This document shows positions 1 through 10,000 of a stretch of 36,523 nucleotides of DNA, in pieces. A model generated the notes under the pieces. It ran no database searches, was not told the DNA's origin, and saw nothing but the letters and a program-made list of their open reading frames with translations. A program made the position numbers and the translations under genes. Origin of the DNA: a virus; IMG/VR virus record IMGVR_UViG_3300006332_000010, positions 1 through 36,523 of that record, one strand, 5' to 3'. Each line of letters starts with the position of its first letter. Within the stretch, counting starts at the first letter, position 1.

Positions 1-60
1 TGCTGGTTTTGTGGTTTTGCTGCTGGTGACTTCGTCAGCCAGTCGCCAGCTTCACGCGAG

Positions 61-92
61 TAGAACATGCGTTCTATAGAACATACGTTCTA
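61..92. promoter_or_regulatory. Tandem pair of LexA-like operator boxes (left end)
   Basis: Two adjacent 16-bp units, TAGAACATGCGTTCTA (61-76) and TAGAACATACGTTCTA (77-92), differ at one base. Each contains GAAC-N4-GTTC, the layout of the LexA box in Gram-positive bacteria, Actinobacteria and green non-sulfur bacteria. The same pair occurs in reverse orientation at 35457-35489. It lies 100-135 bp upstream of the predicted late promoter. It could bind host LexA or a phage regulator; no lexA-like gene is visible in the window. Confidence 0.6.
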
Positions 93-138
93 AATTGGAG
101 GGTACAGGTGAACGGCGTCAGGCCACACCGCATGATAA

Positions 139-199
139 GGAGGGACGATCAGCGACGAGTACTCGTAAGCCAGTCTATCTTGCCAGCCAAGGACTTGAC
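139..199. repeat. Left copy of imperfect 61-bp terminal direct repeat
   Basis: This segment matches 36463-36523 at 53 of 61 positions with no gaps, and all eight differences are transitions. The right copy runs to the last base of the window. The repeat ends in the -35 element of the late promoter (TTGAC). It is consistent with terminal redundancy, a circular map or attachment-like sites. Identical assembly overlap is excluded because the copies have diverged. Confidence 0.75.
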
Positions 200-223
200 A
201 TGGTTGCTATTGCACCTGATACT
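195..223 (+). promoter_or_regulatory. Putative late promoter ahead of terminase genes
   Basis: TTGACA (195-200) is followed after 17 bp by GATACT (218-223), a sigma70-type arrangement with a weak -10. The expected transcription start is about 230, at or next to the ATG at 231. The first late message may therefore be leaderless. No Shine-Dalgarno sequence precedes that ATG. Confidence 0.45.
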
Positions 224-230
224 GTTTCCT

Positions 231-704
231 ATGGACACAGAAATACAGACGCTAGTAGACCAGTTAGACCCAGAACGTGACTATGGGGAGTTTAGCTACC
301 ATGAGATAGTAGACGGTTGCCTAGATGGGCGATTTGTTATTAAGGCAGGGGACCCTGTACCTATTCTAAGAAACAAAGGTAAGTCAATGAAGGGGACAGG
401 GCGGACGTTGGAATTAGCGAAACCCAGGGAGCGTAAACATTTTGTAACACGATTTGAAGAATACGCGACAAATGATTTTGAAGTAGCGTATAATTCACTT
501 ATGGATTTGGTAAAGAAGCGTGACGTTAAGGCTGTCATGTACTTTATGGATCGAGTAATGGGTAAGCCTAGAGAAACGAGAGATGTAGCGAGTTCAGAGA
601 TGATGGCTACATTCATTGCATCTTTAGCAGGTACTCGAATGGCCCAAGTAGAGCAGCCAGAGCCGAAAGTGATTATTGATGCAACGGACTACCGAGAGGC
701 CTGA
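231..704 (+). CDS. Putative terminase small subunit
   Basis: This 157-aa protein probably recognises packaging-site DNA and loads the large terminase subunit. The assignment rests on position directly upstream of the large terminase gene and on a C-terminal region with a run of residues DVKAVMYFMDRVMGKPRE, a pattern seen near the end of many phage small-terminase-like proteins. An earlier in-frame GTG at 108 follows a GGAGGG, but it would make the gene overlap the repeat and the promoter, so the ATG at 231 is preferred. Its 3' end overlaps the next gene by 26 bp. No catalytic motif is expected. The fold cannot be confirmed from sequence reading alone. Confidence 0.55.
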   Translation: MDTEIQTLVDQLDPERDYGEFSYHEIVDGCLDGRFVIKAGDPVPILRNKGKSMKGTGRTLELAKPRERKHFVTRFEEYATNDFEVAYNSLMDLVKKRDVKAVMYFMDRVMGKPRETRDVASSEMMATFIASLAGTRMAQVEQPEPKVIIDATDYREA

Positions 705-915
705 TGGTATAGAAGGTATCGAACTAACGATACGGAAGTTACGTGCTGCGTTAGTCAAGACCCAATCGTGGGCAGAGGAACTGGAAATGGATGAATTTTT
801 GGACTCACCGTTTGCTAGTTTGAGTAACGAAGCGAAGATTGCGTTTTGGGTAGGGCACGTACAGGGTATAGAAAATGCCCTTGTTATATTAGAAGAAGCT
901 GCTGATGGTTCTTGA
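679..915 (+). CDS. Small hypothetical protein between terminase subunits
   Basis: This 78-aa acidic protein is predicted to be mostly helical, with a segment around TIRKLRAALVKTQSWAEELE and a second helix near FWVGHVQGIENALVILEEA. ATG 679 is chosen over an adjacent TTG at 676. It overlaps both the small-terminase gene and the large-terminase gene (11 bp), so it is translationally coupled to packaging genes. I do not recognise the family. A helper of terminase or head assembly is plausible from location only. Confidence 0.6.
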   Translation: MQRTTERPDGIEGIELTIRKLRAALVKTQSWAEELEMDEFLDSPFASLSNEAKIAFWVGHVQGIENALVILEEAADGS

Positions 916-2272
916 ATATCCTAGACCGTTAGTTTGGGATTGGTTAAAGGACTTTGGAACTGAGGGGTATCAACCTTTTCCCTGGCAAGCTGAACACATA
1001 CATTCACGTTCTGAGAATAGGATCATAGCTGCATGTGGTCGTCGTTCAGGCAAATCTACAGCTATTGTAGCTGAAGCATGGCGTGAATTGACACAACCGC
1101 CTGACGTTGTAGCAGGTGTAGAGCATCAACCATTGGTCTATATTATTGCTCCTAACTACGAATTGACTATGCGTGTATGGGAACCATTTGTAAAATCCTG
1201 TATATCAGACCCTACAAGCAGTAATGCGCCTATCTTGTCTGAATTAGTGTCTTACTATAATAAAGAACGACGTTTAATTGAATTGAAAACAGGTGCACGC
1301 ATACAGGCTAAGTCTGCTGATAACGAAGTATCATTACAGGGAGACAGAGTAACAGCAGCAATTATAGACGAAGCGCACGATGTCGCTGATAGTGCACGGA
1401 ACGAGTTCATGCCAGCGTTGACAGACGCTAAGGGTCGTCTCATTGCGATTGGCGTACCACAAAGCAATAACTGGTTTAGGTCTTATTGGGAACGTGGACA
1501 ATCTGACCTCCAAGAAGATAACGACTATTATTCATTTTCTGTGCCTACTACTGCTAATCCAACTATTGATGCAAGCGTTGTCGAAGAAGCACGACTGGAA
1601 TATCCAGAGATTGAGTTTCGCCAACGATTTTTAGCTGAATGGGCCGAATCAGAAGGTAAAGTTTTCAAAAATGTCGATGACTGTTTCAATGGAAAACTCC
1701 AATCATGGCAAAAAGGTAAACACTATTTAATGGGTTTGGATGTAGCGAAGCAACACGACTATACAGTGGCGTATGTTATCGATATTAAAGACATGTCAAT
1801 AGTGGCATCTGACAGATTCAATGGGCTGTCATATACAGCTTTGGGGCCTCGTATTGCTAGTCTGTACCAAGAGTACAAGTGCCAGACAATACACTTAGAT
1901 GCGACTGGGGTGGGTGAAGCTGTCAAGGATATTTTGGTGGACGAAGGGTGTCATATAACAAATTTCAAATTCACTACTCAATCCAAAGCACAATTAGTTT
2001 CAACACTAGTTGCAGAAGTTGAGCATGGACGTGTACACTTCCCTTATGACGACGAACAGTTGAAACGAGAGTTAAAATTGTTTGAAGGTAAAGTAATGGC
2101 AGGGGGTAATATTCAGTACTCCGCCCCTCCAGGATACTTCGATGACTGCGTTATGGCAGCAGGTCTTTCTGTGCTGCTTGCAAAACAACGCCAACCACGT
2201 AAAATAACTAGTAATAAGTATTTAACATTTAATAATAAAAACAAACGTAGATTTTTAACAGGTGTTGCATGA
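905..2272 (+). CDS. terL: Terminase large subunit (ATPase-nuclease)
   Basis: This 455-aa packaging motor pumps DNA into the prohead and cuts concatemers. The ATPase domain shows a Walker A loop, GRRSGKST (about 45-52), and a Walker B segment ending IIDEAHD with D155/E156. The C-terminal RNase H-like nuclease domain has acidic residues at D279 (GLDVAKQHD), D332 (IHLDATGVG) and D413/D414 (YFDDCVMAA). Length and domain order fit the family. The start overlaps the previous gene by 11 bp and the stop overlaps the portal start as ATGA. Confidence 0.95.
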   Translation: MVLEYPRPLVWDWLKDFGTEGYQPFPWQAEHIHSRSENRIIAACGRRSGKSTAIVAEAWRELTQPPDVVAGVEHQPLVYIIAPNYELTMRVWEPFVKSCISDPTSSNAPILSELVSYYNKERRLIELKTGARIQAKSADNEVSLQGDRVTAAIIDEAHDVADSARNEFMPALTDAKGRLIAIGVPQSNNWFRSYWERGQSDLQEDNDYYSFSVPTTANPTIDASVVEEARLEYPEIEFRQRFLAEWAESEGKVFKNVDDCFNGKLQSWQKGKHYLMGLDVAKQHDYTVAYVIDIKDMSIVASDRFNGLSYTALGPRIASLYQEYKCQTIHLDATGVGEAVKDILVDEGCHITNFKFTTQSKAQLVSTLVAEVEHGRVHFPYDDEQLKRELKLFEGKVMAGGNIQYSAPPGYFDDCVMAAGLSVLLAKQRQPRKITSNKYLTFNNKNKRRFLTGVA

Positions 2273-4095
2273 ACCCAGATCAGGCATACAGACGATTTGA
2301 ATATCTAAGGTCCAATGTTTATGGAAACCTTCTCAACGAATTTCAACTAGACGAAGAACTTATCAATGGAAACTTTGCTCGTTCTATCATTCCTGACGAA
2401 TGGGTAGACGAAGGATTAGACCCTACAGTACCTCCAACAGCATATAACGCAGTAACTAATGCAGCAGACCATATACTTGCTGCACCACGTAACTATGTAC
2501 CTATACGTCCAGTCAAAGATTCTACTGAAGCTGCACGTGAACATGCAGAAAACCAAAGAAGATTCCATGATATGTGGTGGTCACGTGTGCATGAGGATCA
2601 AGGTGCGCCATTAGAACGTGCGAAGAAAAAACTTGTACGTGGGAAAATGGTACTGAAGAAAACTGTAAAGTTTGATTTACTTCCTGACATGCCAGAAAAT
2701 CCTACATCTGAGGATAAAAGAAAGTTCAGCAGGGCATTACGGCGAATTGCACGTTCAAAATTTCTATGGAATTTAGATGTATGTCCTCCAGAAAATGTCT
2801 TTGAAGATCCAGTAAATCCCTGGGACCCAGAATATGTGTACGAAGAATACGAAATATTTGCCAGCGAGGTAGTCAAGCGATACCCAAATCTTATGGATCA
2901 ATATGGGCATGGTGATCCTATGAGTAAATTACCTTATGTGGAAATGTGGAGTAAGCCATATAAAGACGATCCTGGCAGCTATATGGTATGGATTGATGGC
3001 TCAATAGTTCACGAAGCAGATAATCCCTATTCATGGGAAACACGATTTTCAGAAGAAGATAACCCAGACTATGATGGATATGTGCCTTTTGTCATAGTAG
3101 ATCCTGGTTTTGGTGAAGTAGACGGTGACAATAAGCCTGAAGATAGGTATGCCTCTATACTAAAGCCTATACGTTCTGTACTGACATCTGAGGCACGTTT
3201 CCTTACAGAAATGGAAGCATGGCTGCGTATGTATGTATTCCCAGCCTTAGTTACAGTCAATATGGATGAACTAGAAGATGGTGAAAAAGAAATACGTTTA
3301 GGTCCTGGTTCACATATTAACATACGCCCTGACCAAAGTTTAGACTTATTGCGTTGGGGTGAAGCTCCAGTGACGCTAATGCAAGGTTTGCAGCGTGTAA
3401 ACAGCTACGCAGATGAAGCGTCTAAGTTTGGTGCACTTGGTGGTACGCCTCAAGTAGGTGTAGACAGTGCAACAGAGGCAGATTCACTGATAAGAAATGC
3501 AGCAACGAAACTTGCTGGTCCTATTTCTGCCATGCAACGTGCTTGTCAAAAAATAAACTCATGGGTCTTGATGGATATAGAACATATCTTTTCAACGGAG
3601 GTAACTCTTTATGGATCTTTTACGCATACTCCAAGCGAAACAACTTTACGTCCGTCAGATATTGATGGTTACTATTACACGAATGTAACGTTTGAAACTA
3701 CAGACGAAAATATGGTCAATGCACGTAAGGCTAGACTATGGGCTGATCTATACAGAATTATGCCAGGTCTATCTGAACGAACTGCAATGGATAAGATGGG
3801 TATTGATGAACCGACTACTGAACAAGATGAACGTTCTGTTGAAGATATGATGCGTTCTCCACCAATGCAACAGGCACAAATGCTTATGGCATTAGCTGGT
3901 TTAGGTGAAGTTGGTGATCTTGTACGCACAGCATTTGAACAGCAATTAGTTGGGCAAGAAATGCAGCAGCCACGTAGGATGGGTGATGAACAGGCATTGA
4001 CTACAGTCGATCAACTTGGCGATCCTACTGAGCCAGTAGTAACTGAAGCTAGACTGAACGCACAAGTAGATCAAGCACAAAGGCAGTTTCAATAA
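2269..4095 (+). CDS. Portal protein
   Basis: This 608-aa protein is the probable dodecameric portal at the capsid vertex, through which DNA enters and leaves. Support is its place directly after the large terminase with ATGA coupling, its size (typical for podovirus portals), and a body rich in aromatic and acidic residues. The start region reads NAVTNAADHILAAPRNYVPI, typical of the wing/stem entry region of portals. The tail is glutamine- and methionine-rich (about 540-608), as in many portal C-termini. The stop overlaps the next start as TAATG. Confidence 0.85.
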   Translation: MNPDQAYRRFEYLRSNVYGNLLNEFQLDEELINGNFARSIIPDEWVDEGLDPTVPPTAYNAVTNAADHILAAPRNYVPIRPVKDSTEAAREHAENQRRFHDMWWSRVHEDQGAPLERAKKKLVRGKMVLKKTVKFDLLPDMPENPTSEDKRKFSRALRRIARSKFLWNLDVCPPENVFEDPVNPWDPEYVYEEYEIFASEVVKRYPNLMDQYGHGDPMSKLPYVEMWSKPYKDDPGSYMVWIDGSIVHEADNPYSWETRFSEEDNPDYDGYVPFVIVDPGFGEVDGDNKPEDRYASILKPIRSVLTSEARFLTEMEAWLRMYVFPALVTVNMDELEDGEKEIRLGPGSHINIRPDQSLDLLRWGEAPVTLMQGLQRVNSYADEASKFGALGGTPQVGVDSATEADSLIRNAATKLAGPISAMQRACQKINSWVLMDIEHIFSTEVTLYGSFTHTPSETTLRPSDIDGYYYTNVTFETTDENMVNARKARLWADLYRIMPGLSERTAMDKMGIDEPTTEQDERSVEDMMRSPPMQQAQMLMALAGLGEVGDLVRTAFEQQLVGQEMQQPRRMGDEQALTTVDQLGDPTEPVVTEARLNAQVDQAQRQFQ

Positions 4096-4352
4096 TGGCA
4101 GGTGAACTTAGCGAAAGACTTATACGAAGATCTGCAAGAGTTGCAGCACGTCAAACTATGCTTATTCGTTCTGTGAATCAACGTTTTGGCAGCGATACAC
4201 ATTCACCTCAACGAGACAAAACATTGACACAAATAGCACTGGATTACGATTCTTTGCCATTCGCACTGGATAGATCTAGATGGTCGCCGTTTACTAATTC
4301 AACCTCTCAAGTTGTCAGTGGCATTGTGCAGAATATGAAAGGGAATAACTGA
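4095..4352 (+). CDS. Small hypothetical protein downstream of portal
   Basis: This 85-aa basic protein has an arginine-rich N-terminus (LSERLIRRSARVAARQ) likely to form a helix. It is linked by TAATG to the portal gene and by TGATG to the next gene, so the three are probably translated together. No domain is recognised. A small head or ejection-protein partner is possible from its position. Confidence 0.65.
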   Translation: MAGELSERLIRRSARVAARQTMLIRSVNQRFGSDTHSPQRDKTLTQIALDYDSLPFALDRSRWSPFTNSTSQVVSGIVQNMKGNN

Positions 4353-7057
4353 TGACCAGCCCAATAAGCCAACAAGATATGAACAAAATTATTGAGGCAC
4401 TCGAAGCCACTATTTTACGAGCATGGAACAAAAGTGCGATAAATGATCTGCCTTTTGATGAAGCAGAAGATGATCTAAACTTTTGGTTAGCAATAAAATT
4501 AAAAGATGAGCTTGACGATGATAAGGAATTTTTGTTACAGAATTATAATTCTTACAAAAACAATACTGAGCTTATAAAGAGCTTAGTACCAAATCACGTA
4601 AATAGTTATGTGAATGATTTGATTGGATATACAGAAGCGGAAAAAGAGGATAAGGATGACCGTGACGAAAAACTAGTAAAAAATGCTCCATCAAATGATG
4701 AAGACTATATTTTCACAGTAAAAAATAATAGAAAAAGAGCTAGTGATGCTTTAGCGAAGTTAGGAGTTGATGTCAAATCGATAGACGAAATGGCAGATGT
4801 CATTGCTGCTGAAAATCTACAATCAGGGCCTGATCAACTTAATTCTGTAACTGGCTTCAGAACTAAGGGAGAAATAAAATCCAGTCTAAATTTGAATGAT
4901 TTTGACATTGTTACAACTTCTGCAATTCCTAGATATAGTACACTTGGTAAATTTTTAGGATATGAAATCCGCGCAACAGCTACTATTTTTAGTGATAAAA
5001 ACCGTGTTGATTCTGATCCTCCTGAGCAAGAGATATATAAGTTTCTAGAATATACTGAAGGTGACATTGAAAATGGTGAGGAACAACCAGGCTCTTATCA
5101 AATAAAAGGATCAACTGATACACAATATGAAAATGCTGGCCTTGAGTCAGCGCAATTCGCTGATGTTTGGTATTACTCAGATGGTCAAACATCACCATTA
5201 TCTGTGAAAATAGGAGCTGGTGGAGAAGCAGGTGCTACTTACACAATTTTAGAAGGTGATTCAAAAGGACAAGTAATTACCAAAGACGTTTTGGAACGAA
5301 ATAGAGCGAATTTCGGACCTCCAGTAGCTGCTGCTTCAGTAGCTGCTGATCCTAACACAGTTGAAATAAAACAAGATGCAAATGGTAATTGGTATAGTTA
5401 TGTCTATAATCCACAAGGTAAACTCGTCGGAGACCCACAAGTTTTGCTTGATGAAGAGGGAGACCCTATTGTCTCATTTGCACAAGCTCAACAAAAAGCA
5501 CTAGAACAATACCGAAAAGACACAATAAATCAAGCTGAAGAGCAATTTGAAAAGACACATGAATTAGATCTTGAGAAGTTTGAGTTAGATAAAGTTTTAG
5601 GTTTTCAAGCACAGGCTTTAGATGAAGCTCAATTCAATGTTGATCAACTTCAATTCAATGCAAACATAGCAGAAAACGCTAGGCAGTTTGATGAAGCAAA
5701 TAGATTAAGAGCTTTTGCACAACAAGAGCAGGCTAGAGCTACAAATATTCAAGCAGGTTTCCAAATCAATCAGGCACGTTCTGAGGCATTGGATCAAGTT
5801 CGAGATGTGTTACGTAACCCTGCAGATTACCTTGCTAGAGGATTTGCATTAGCTGGACAAGAATCTCCATTCACCCCTGTTACACAAGCTGACTTGATCA
5901 ATCAGGTAACAAGCGAATATGACGCATATAAAGATTTCTTAGGTAGTTTGGGTGCAGGGTTCAATGCTGAAGAATTTTTAGCTGGTGGACAAAAAACAGG
6001 TGGCCCTCTAAACGTAGTAAATCCAGATGATTTTTACGATGATGGCGGTAATGGCGGTGGAGGCGGTAACAACCAGCAAGCAAACAAGAATTCTCTTTTG
6101 ATGCAACGTGCTGAACAGATTTCAAAAGGCTTAGAACCTGCTGGTGGTATTACGGCAGCGGATATCGAGTTTTTCTCGAAGTCTGGTTTTGTCGCACCAG
6201 GTATGCCAGGTGAAAGTCAAAATGTAAATACAGGATTTGTAGCTGATTTTCTAGGTAACAATCCGTTGTATATGACGAATAAAGATCTATACACTACTGG
6301 AGGTGCAGAATCTTTTATTCCAGGTGGTGTTTATGACAGCTCTGATATCCGTACTTCAGGAACGGCAGGAAAAATAACTAAAGATAATCCTTTAAGTCAA
6401 AGTGAACTGGATGCCTTAGCAAATTTGTCTGAAGCTAATATACAAACAGGGTTTGGCGGTGGTTTGACTGCTGAACAAATTGCAGCGTTTAGAAAAACAG
6501 GTCAGGTTCCTGCTGCTGAACACGGTGGTATGTTTGGTAATCCTGTCATTGTTGGGGATTCTTCAAGGAATAAAGAAAACCAAGAATTAGTAATGAGTGC
6601 TAATGGTGCTCCAATGGTTGTACTACCTCTAACAGACCAACAAGTAAAAATATTAGAAGGCAAGCGCAATAATAATATGCCTAAAGCTCAAACTGGGGGT
6701 ATGTTTGGCTTTGATGACTTTGTAGGTTTTGGTAATAGGGTAGGTAATATAGGCTTCGGTGGAACTATGTATAACCAATTACCTAGTAGAACTATAACGC
6801 AAAGGGACATTATTGAAAGGGCAGAACGCTTTGGTACTCCTAGAGTTTCTAATGTAGCTCAAGGCAGGATGCCAATGCCAATGCAATTTGGATTCCCATT
6901 GATGACCCCAGGGCAACTAAACACCCTAACTGGCGATGAAAGAGAAGAATTACGTACACGATTGGCTTCTAGAAATGTATCATTAGGAGATGTCGAAACT
7001 GCGGTCATGCAGCGATTTGGACCTACAGGAGTTCGACGAGGACGTAGGCGGTTCTAA
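4352..7057 (+). CDS. Large virion protein with tape-measure-like C-terminal motifs
   Basis: This 901-aa protein is a probable internal or ejected virion protein. An acidic N-terminal part is followed by a long glutamine/alanine-rich helical region (about 370-500) likely to form coiled coils. A glycine-rich linker with GGNGGGGGNN follows near 570. The C-terminal third has two GGMFG motifs (about 725 and 782). The first is followed by NPVIVGDSS and a glutamate-containing ENQELVMS stretch, resembling the GG...P..VGD...E.EL pattern near the C-termini of some tail tape-measure proteins. There is no transmembrane block typical of a siphovirus tape measure. It lies between portal and scaffold, coupled by TGATG and TAATG. 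Role is inferred from position and composition. Confidence 0.55.
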   Translation: MTSPISQQDMNKIIEALEATILRAWNKSAINDLPFDEAEDDLNFWLAIKLKDELDDDKEFLLQNYNSYKNNTELIKSLVPNHVNSYVNDLIGYTEAEKEDKDDRDEKLVKNAPSNDEDYIFTVKNNRKRASDALAKLGVDVKSIDEMADVIAAENLQSGPDQLNSVTGFRTKGEIKSSLNLNDFDIVTTSAIPRYSTLGKFLGYEIRATATIFSDKNRVDSDPPEQEIYKFLEYTEGDIENGEEQPGSYQIKGSTDTQYENAGLESAQFADVWYYSDGQTSPLSVKIGAGGEAGATYTILEGDSKGQVITKDVLERNRANFGPPVAAASVAADPNTVEIKQDANGNWYSYVYNPQGKLVGDPQVLLDEEGDPIVSFAQAQQKALEQYRKDTINQAEEQFEKTHELDLEKFELDKVLGFQAQALDEAQFNVDQLQFNANIAENARQFDEANRLRAFAQQEQARATNIQAGFQINQARSEALDQVRDVLRNPADYLARGFALAGQESPFTPVTQADLINQVTSEYDAYKDFLGSLGAGFNAEEFLAGGQKTGGPLNVVNPDDFYDDGGNGGGGGNNQQANKNSLLMQRAEQISKGLEPAGGITAADIEFFSKSGFVAPGMPGESQNVNTGFVADFLGNNPLYMTNKDLYTTGGAESFIPGGVYDSSDIRTSGTAGKITKDNPLSQSELDALANLSEANIQTGFGGGLTAEQIAAFRKTGQVPAAEHGGMFGNPVIVGDSSRNKENQELVMSANGAPMVVLPLTDQQVKILEGKRNNNMPKAQTGGMFGFDDFVGFGNRVGNIGFGGTMYNQLPSRTITQRDIIERAERFGTPRVSNVAQGRMPMPMQFGFPLMTPGQLNTLTGDEREELRTRLASRNVSLGDVETAVMQRFGPTGVRRGRRRF

Positions 7058-10000
7058 TGCCCCATGCACCAGGACATAATCAACAAACAATCGACGCATA
7101 TTTAGCATCACGTGGTATTGCACCAGGCTTTGCAAATGTTTTGCCTGATCAATCATTAGCACCAACAAGTTTACCTAGTCCACAAACTCCACCCACACGT
7201 CCAACGATAGCAGAACTTTTGGCTAGATACGTTCCTGATGAAGAAACTGCACCGCAACAAATACAAGTGGATCAGCCAGAGCCAGGTGTAATTGGTGGGG
7301 CCTTAGATGCATTGAAAGGGTTTGGTTCTGCTTTTATAAGTGGTGAATCGGCTTTGAACAAGCTCTTGACATCTAAACCAGTCAGTCTTGCTTCCTCATC
7401 AATACAAGATGTTAAATCAAATATTGGCGCAGTCATTGATCCTAGACAGGCAAACATACTTGATCTTCCTGGACAAGCAAGAGATCCTGAAGCGTTAGAA
7501 AGAATAACTGCGGAACGACGAGAGGCTACACTGCCATTTGGTGAAGCACCAGGTACTGCTATAAGAAGTGGCATTGAGGGTGCAGTTGAAGATTTAACAG
7601 GAAGTGAAAGAGCTGGTAAATACGCTGGGTTTGGGTTCGATGTAGCAGCAGCACCATCTTCATTTGTTTTTGCTGCTGGTCCATCAGCAATGGGTTTCAA
7701 GCTATTACCTAAAGCTGGAAGCGCAGTAATGAAAAACCCTATAATGAAAAATTTTGTAAACAAAACTGGCTCATTGCCTACGCAAAAAATAACAAGTTCA
7801 AAACCTGTAGGAGCAGGTGGCACTGTAATTAAAAAAGCTGGTCAATTAGTAAGAACAGTGACTGATCCTGTACTGGGAGGCGGTAATGTTGCTCAAAGGT
7901 ACGCTGCTGAAACTATTGTAGGAACTGCTGCTGAAGCAGGGTTCGAGGAAGGTGGTATTGGTGGTGGTTTATTAGGTGCTTTGGGAAGTGTAGCTCTTTT
8001 ATCTAGGGGACGTACTGGCAATATACCTGGTGCACCACAAGCCGTTAAACAAGCTGTTAGAAAAGGTACGCAGAAAATTGTAGGAAAACCTGCTTCTACT
8101 GGAACAGCTCCTGCTGCTGCACGTAGAGCAGATGAAATCATTGCTGACCCAGAAGCAGCAGCGAAACAAGCAGAAATTGAAGCTGCTGATGTTTGGTCGC
8201 CTGCACGTGAGGGTGAAATCCCACCAATTCGTGCTAGTGGTTCGACAGTTGCTCCTATCCGTCGCCCTGCACAAGCTGCAAGTGAACATAAGAATTTCAA
8301 ACGTGTTCTTAAAAAAGAAATTCAATCTTCTTTTAGGGTAGTGCGTACACAGGTAGATCAAATAAATGAGGTTTTGAAAAAATTTACTTCAACAGATGCA
8401 GACGGATATGAAAAGGTTATTGTCAAGAATCCTGACGGTACAAGCGAAGAAGAATACTTAGGAAATGTCGTTGAATTTTTTGATGATCCTAAATATACGG
8501 TTGAATCATTAGGTGAGCCTATTTATAACGCTGTTAAAAAAATGCACGATTTACTTGATGATGCTAAGAAAATACTTGATGAACACGGTATTGATTTTAC
8601 TGGCGGTAATCCTGCTCCATTGACAGGGTTTCAAAGATTTTTCCCTAGAAGAATTAAAGACTTTAATCGAAAGGCTATTGAAACTGAATACGTAGAAGAT
8701 TCGGAGTCTGCTCAAGAGATCATTAAGAAAATAGAAGCTGAAGATGAAGGGGCAGATATAAGGGCTGTTTTTGCTAATATCCCAGGTGGTGGTCCAAAAT
8801 TTGATGGTGATATAGCTAAAAGTGAAGTGCATGAAAGGGTTTTTGATACCTTCCAAGAAGGTCTTGAAAGTTCAAAAGAACTCATAGAAGGAGGAAAACG
8901 TAGTGCTTGGATATATGATAGTCCTACTGGCTCGCTATTACGTTTTATAAAAGAAGCATTTGACGATCTTGAAGTTGCAGAAACGACAAGAAACTTTATG
9001 GAGTACGGTCGTATACCTACTGAAAAGTTACCACAATTAATAAAAGAAACAAAAATTCCAAAACAGGTGTTGGATAATTTAGATGACGATGTAAAGGCTA
9101 AGTATGAAAATCTCGTATTTCATACTGACGCTGCTAAAATAATAAAAGAAATGTTTCCAGATGGACCAGGAAATATACAGAAAACAGTGGATCGATTCGC
9201 AGGGAAATGGATCAAAAAGTTCAGAGACTTTAACAAAAATGTTAGGCCAATATTGTCTACGCTGGACTTCAGTGGTCCGTTAGTGACACTTGGAACCGCT
9301 GCTTTGAATCCACAATACAGCATGAGAATGTTTGCAAAAGATTTTACTAAAAAAATAGGTGATACGTTTATAGGTAAAAGGTTTGTTGATGCTTTTTTCA
9401 ATGATCCTGAGACACGTAGGGTTGGTCGATATGCGTCAATGATTGACCCATATGATGCTGATCAATTAAAAGAGTTTCTTGTTTCAGCTAAAGGAAACAA
9501 AGTACGACGTACGTTAGGTAAAGCTACTATGCCTTTCAATCGTAACTTTGCAATGATGGGGAACAGGCTGCGAAGAGACATGTTCAATATTATTGAAAGA
9601 AGTTATAAACAAGATGTCATCAACGATATGGTAGACAAAGGTATTCCGCTTAAGGATATAGATGTAGATTCTATAATGACTGAAGAGGCTTTGATCAGTA
9701 TTGGAAAATCAGTAGACAGGTTCACTGGTATAGGTACTGGTAAAGTTGCTACCGTTGAAGATTTGTCACTTTTTGCCCCTAACTTCTACAGATCAATAAT
9801 TGAAACTATAGGCAAGAATTTTGAAGCAGGAACGTTAGAAGGCGACTTGGCAAGAGCGCACATGCAAACTGTAGTTTCGTCTGGTTTATATTTAGTAACA
9901 GCCGTTGCTTTATCGCAAGGCCGTGACGTCTCAGAAGTTCTTTCTCCTATTGACGGCGATCAACTTTACTACAATGATCGTTTAGTTGCGAACCCTAATT

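Noticed and set aside
95-280. Plus-strand 61-codon frame across the left repeat, and GTG 108 as terminase start
   Set aside because: Both cross the terminal repeat and the promoter. Changes between repeat copies in the GTG 108 frame are mostly amino acid changing, so coding there is not supported.
7272-8361. Long antisense frames opposite the giant ejection-protein gene
   Set aside because: They lie fully inside a well-supported gene and reflect its composition.
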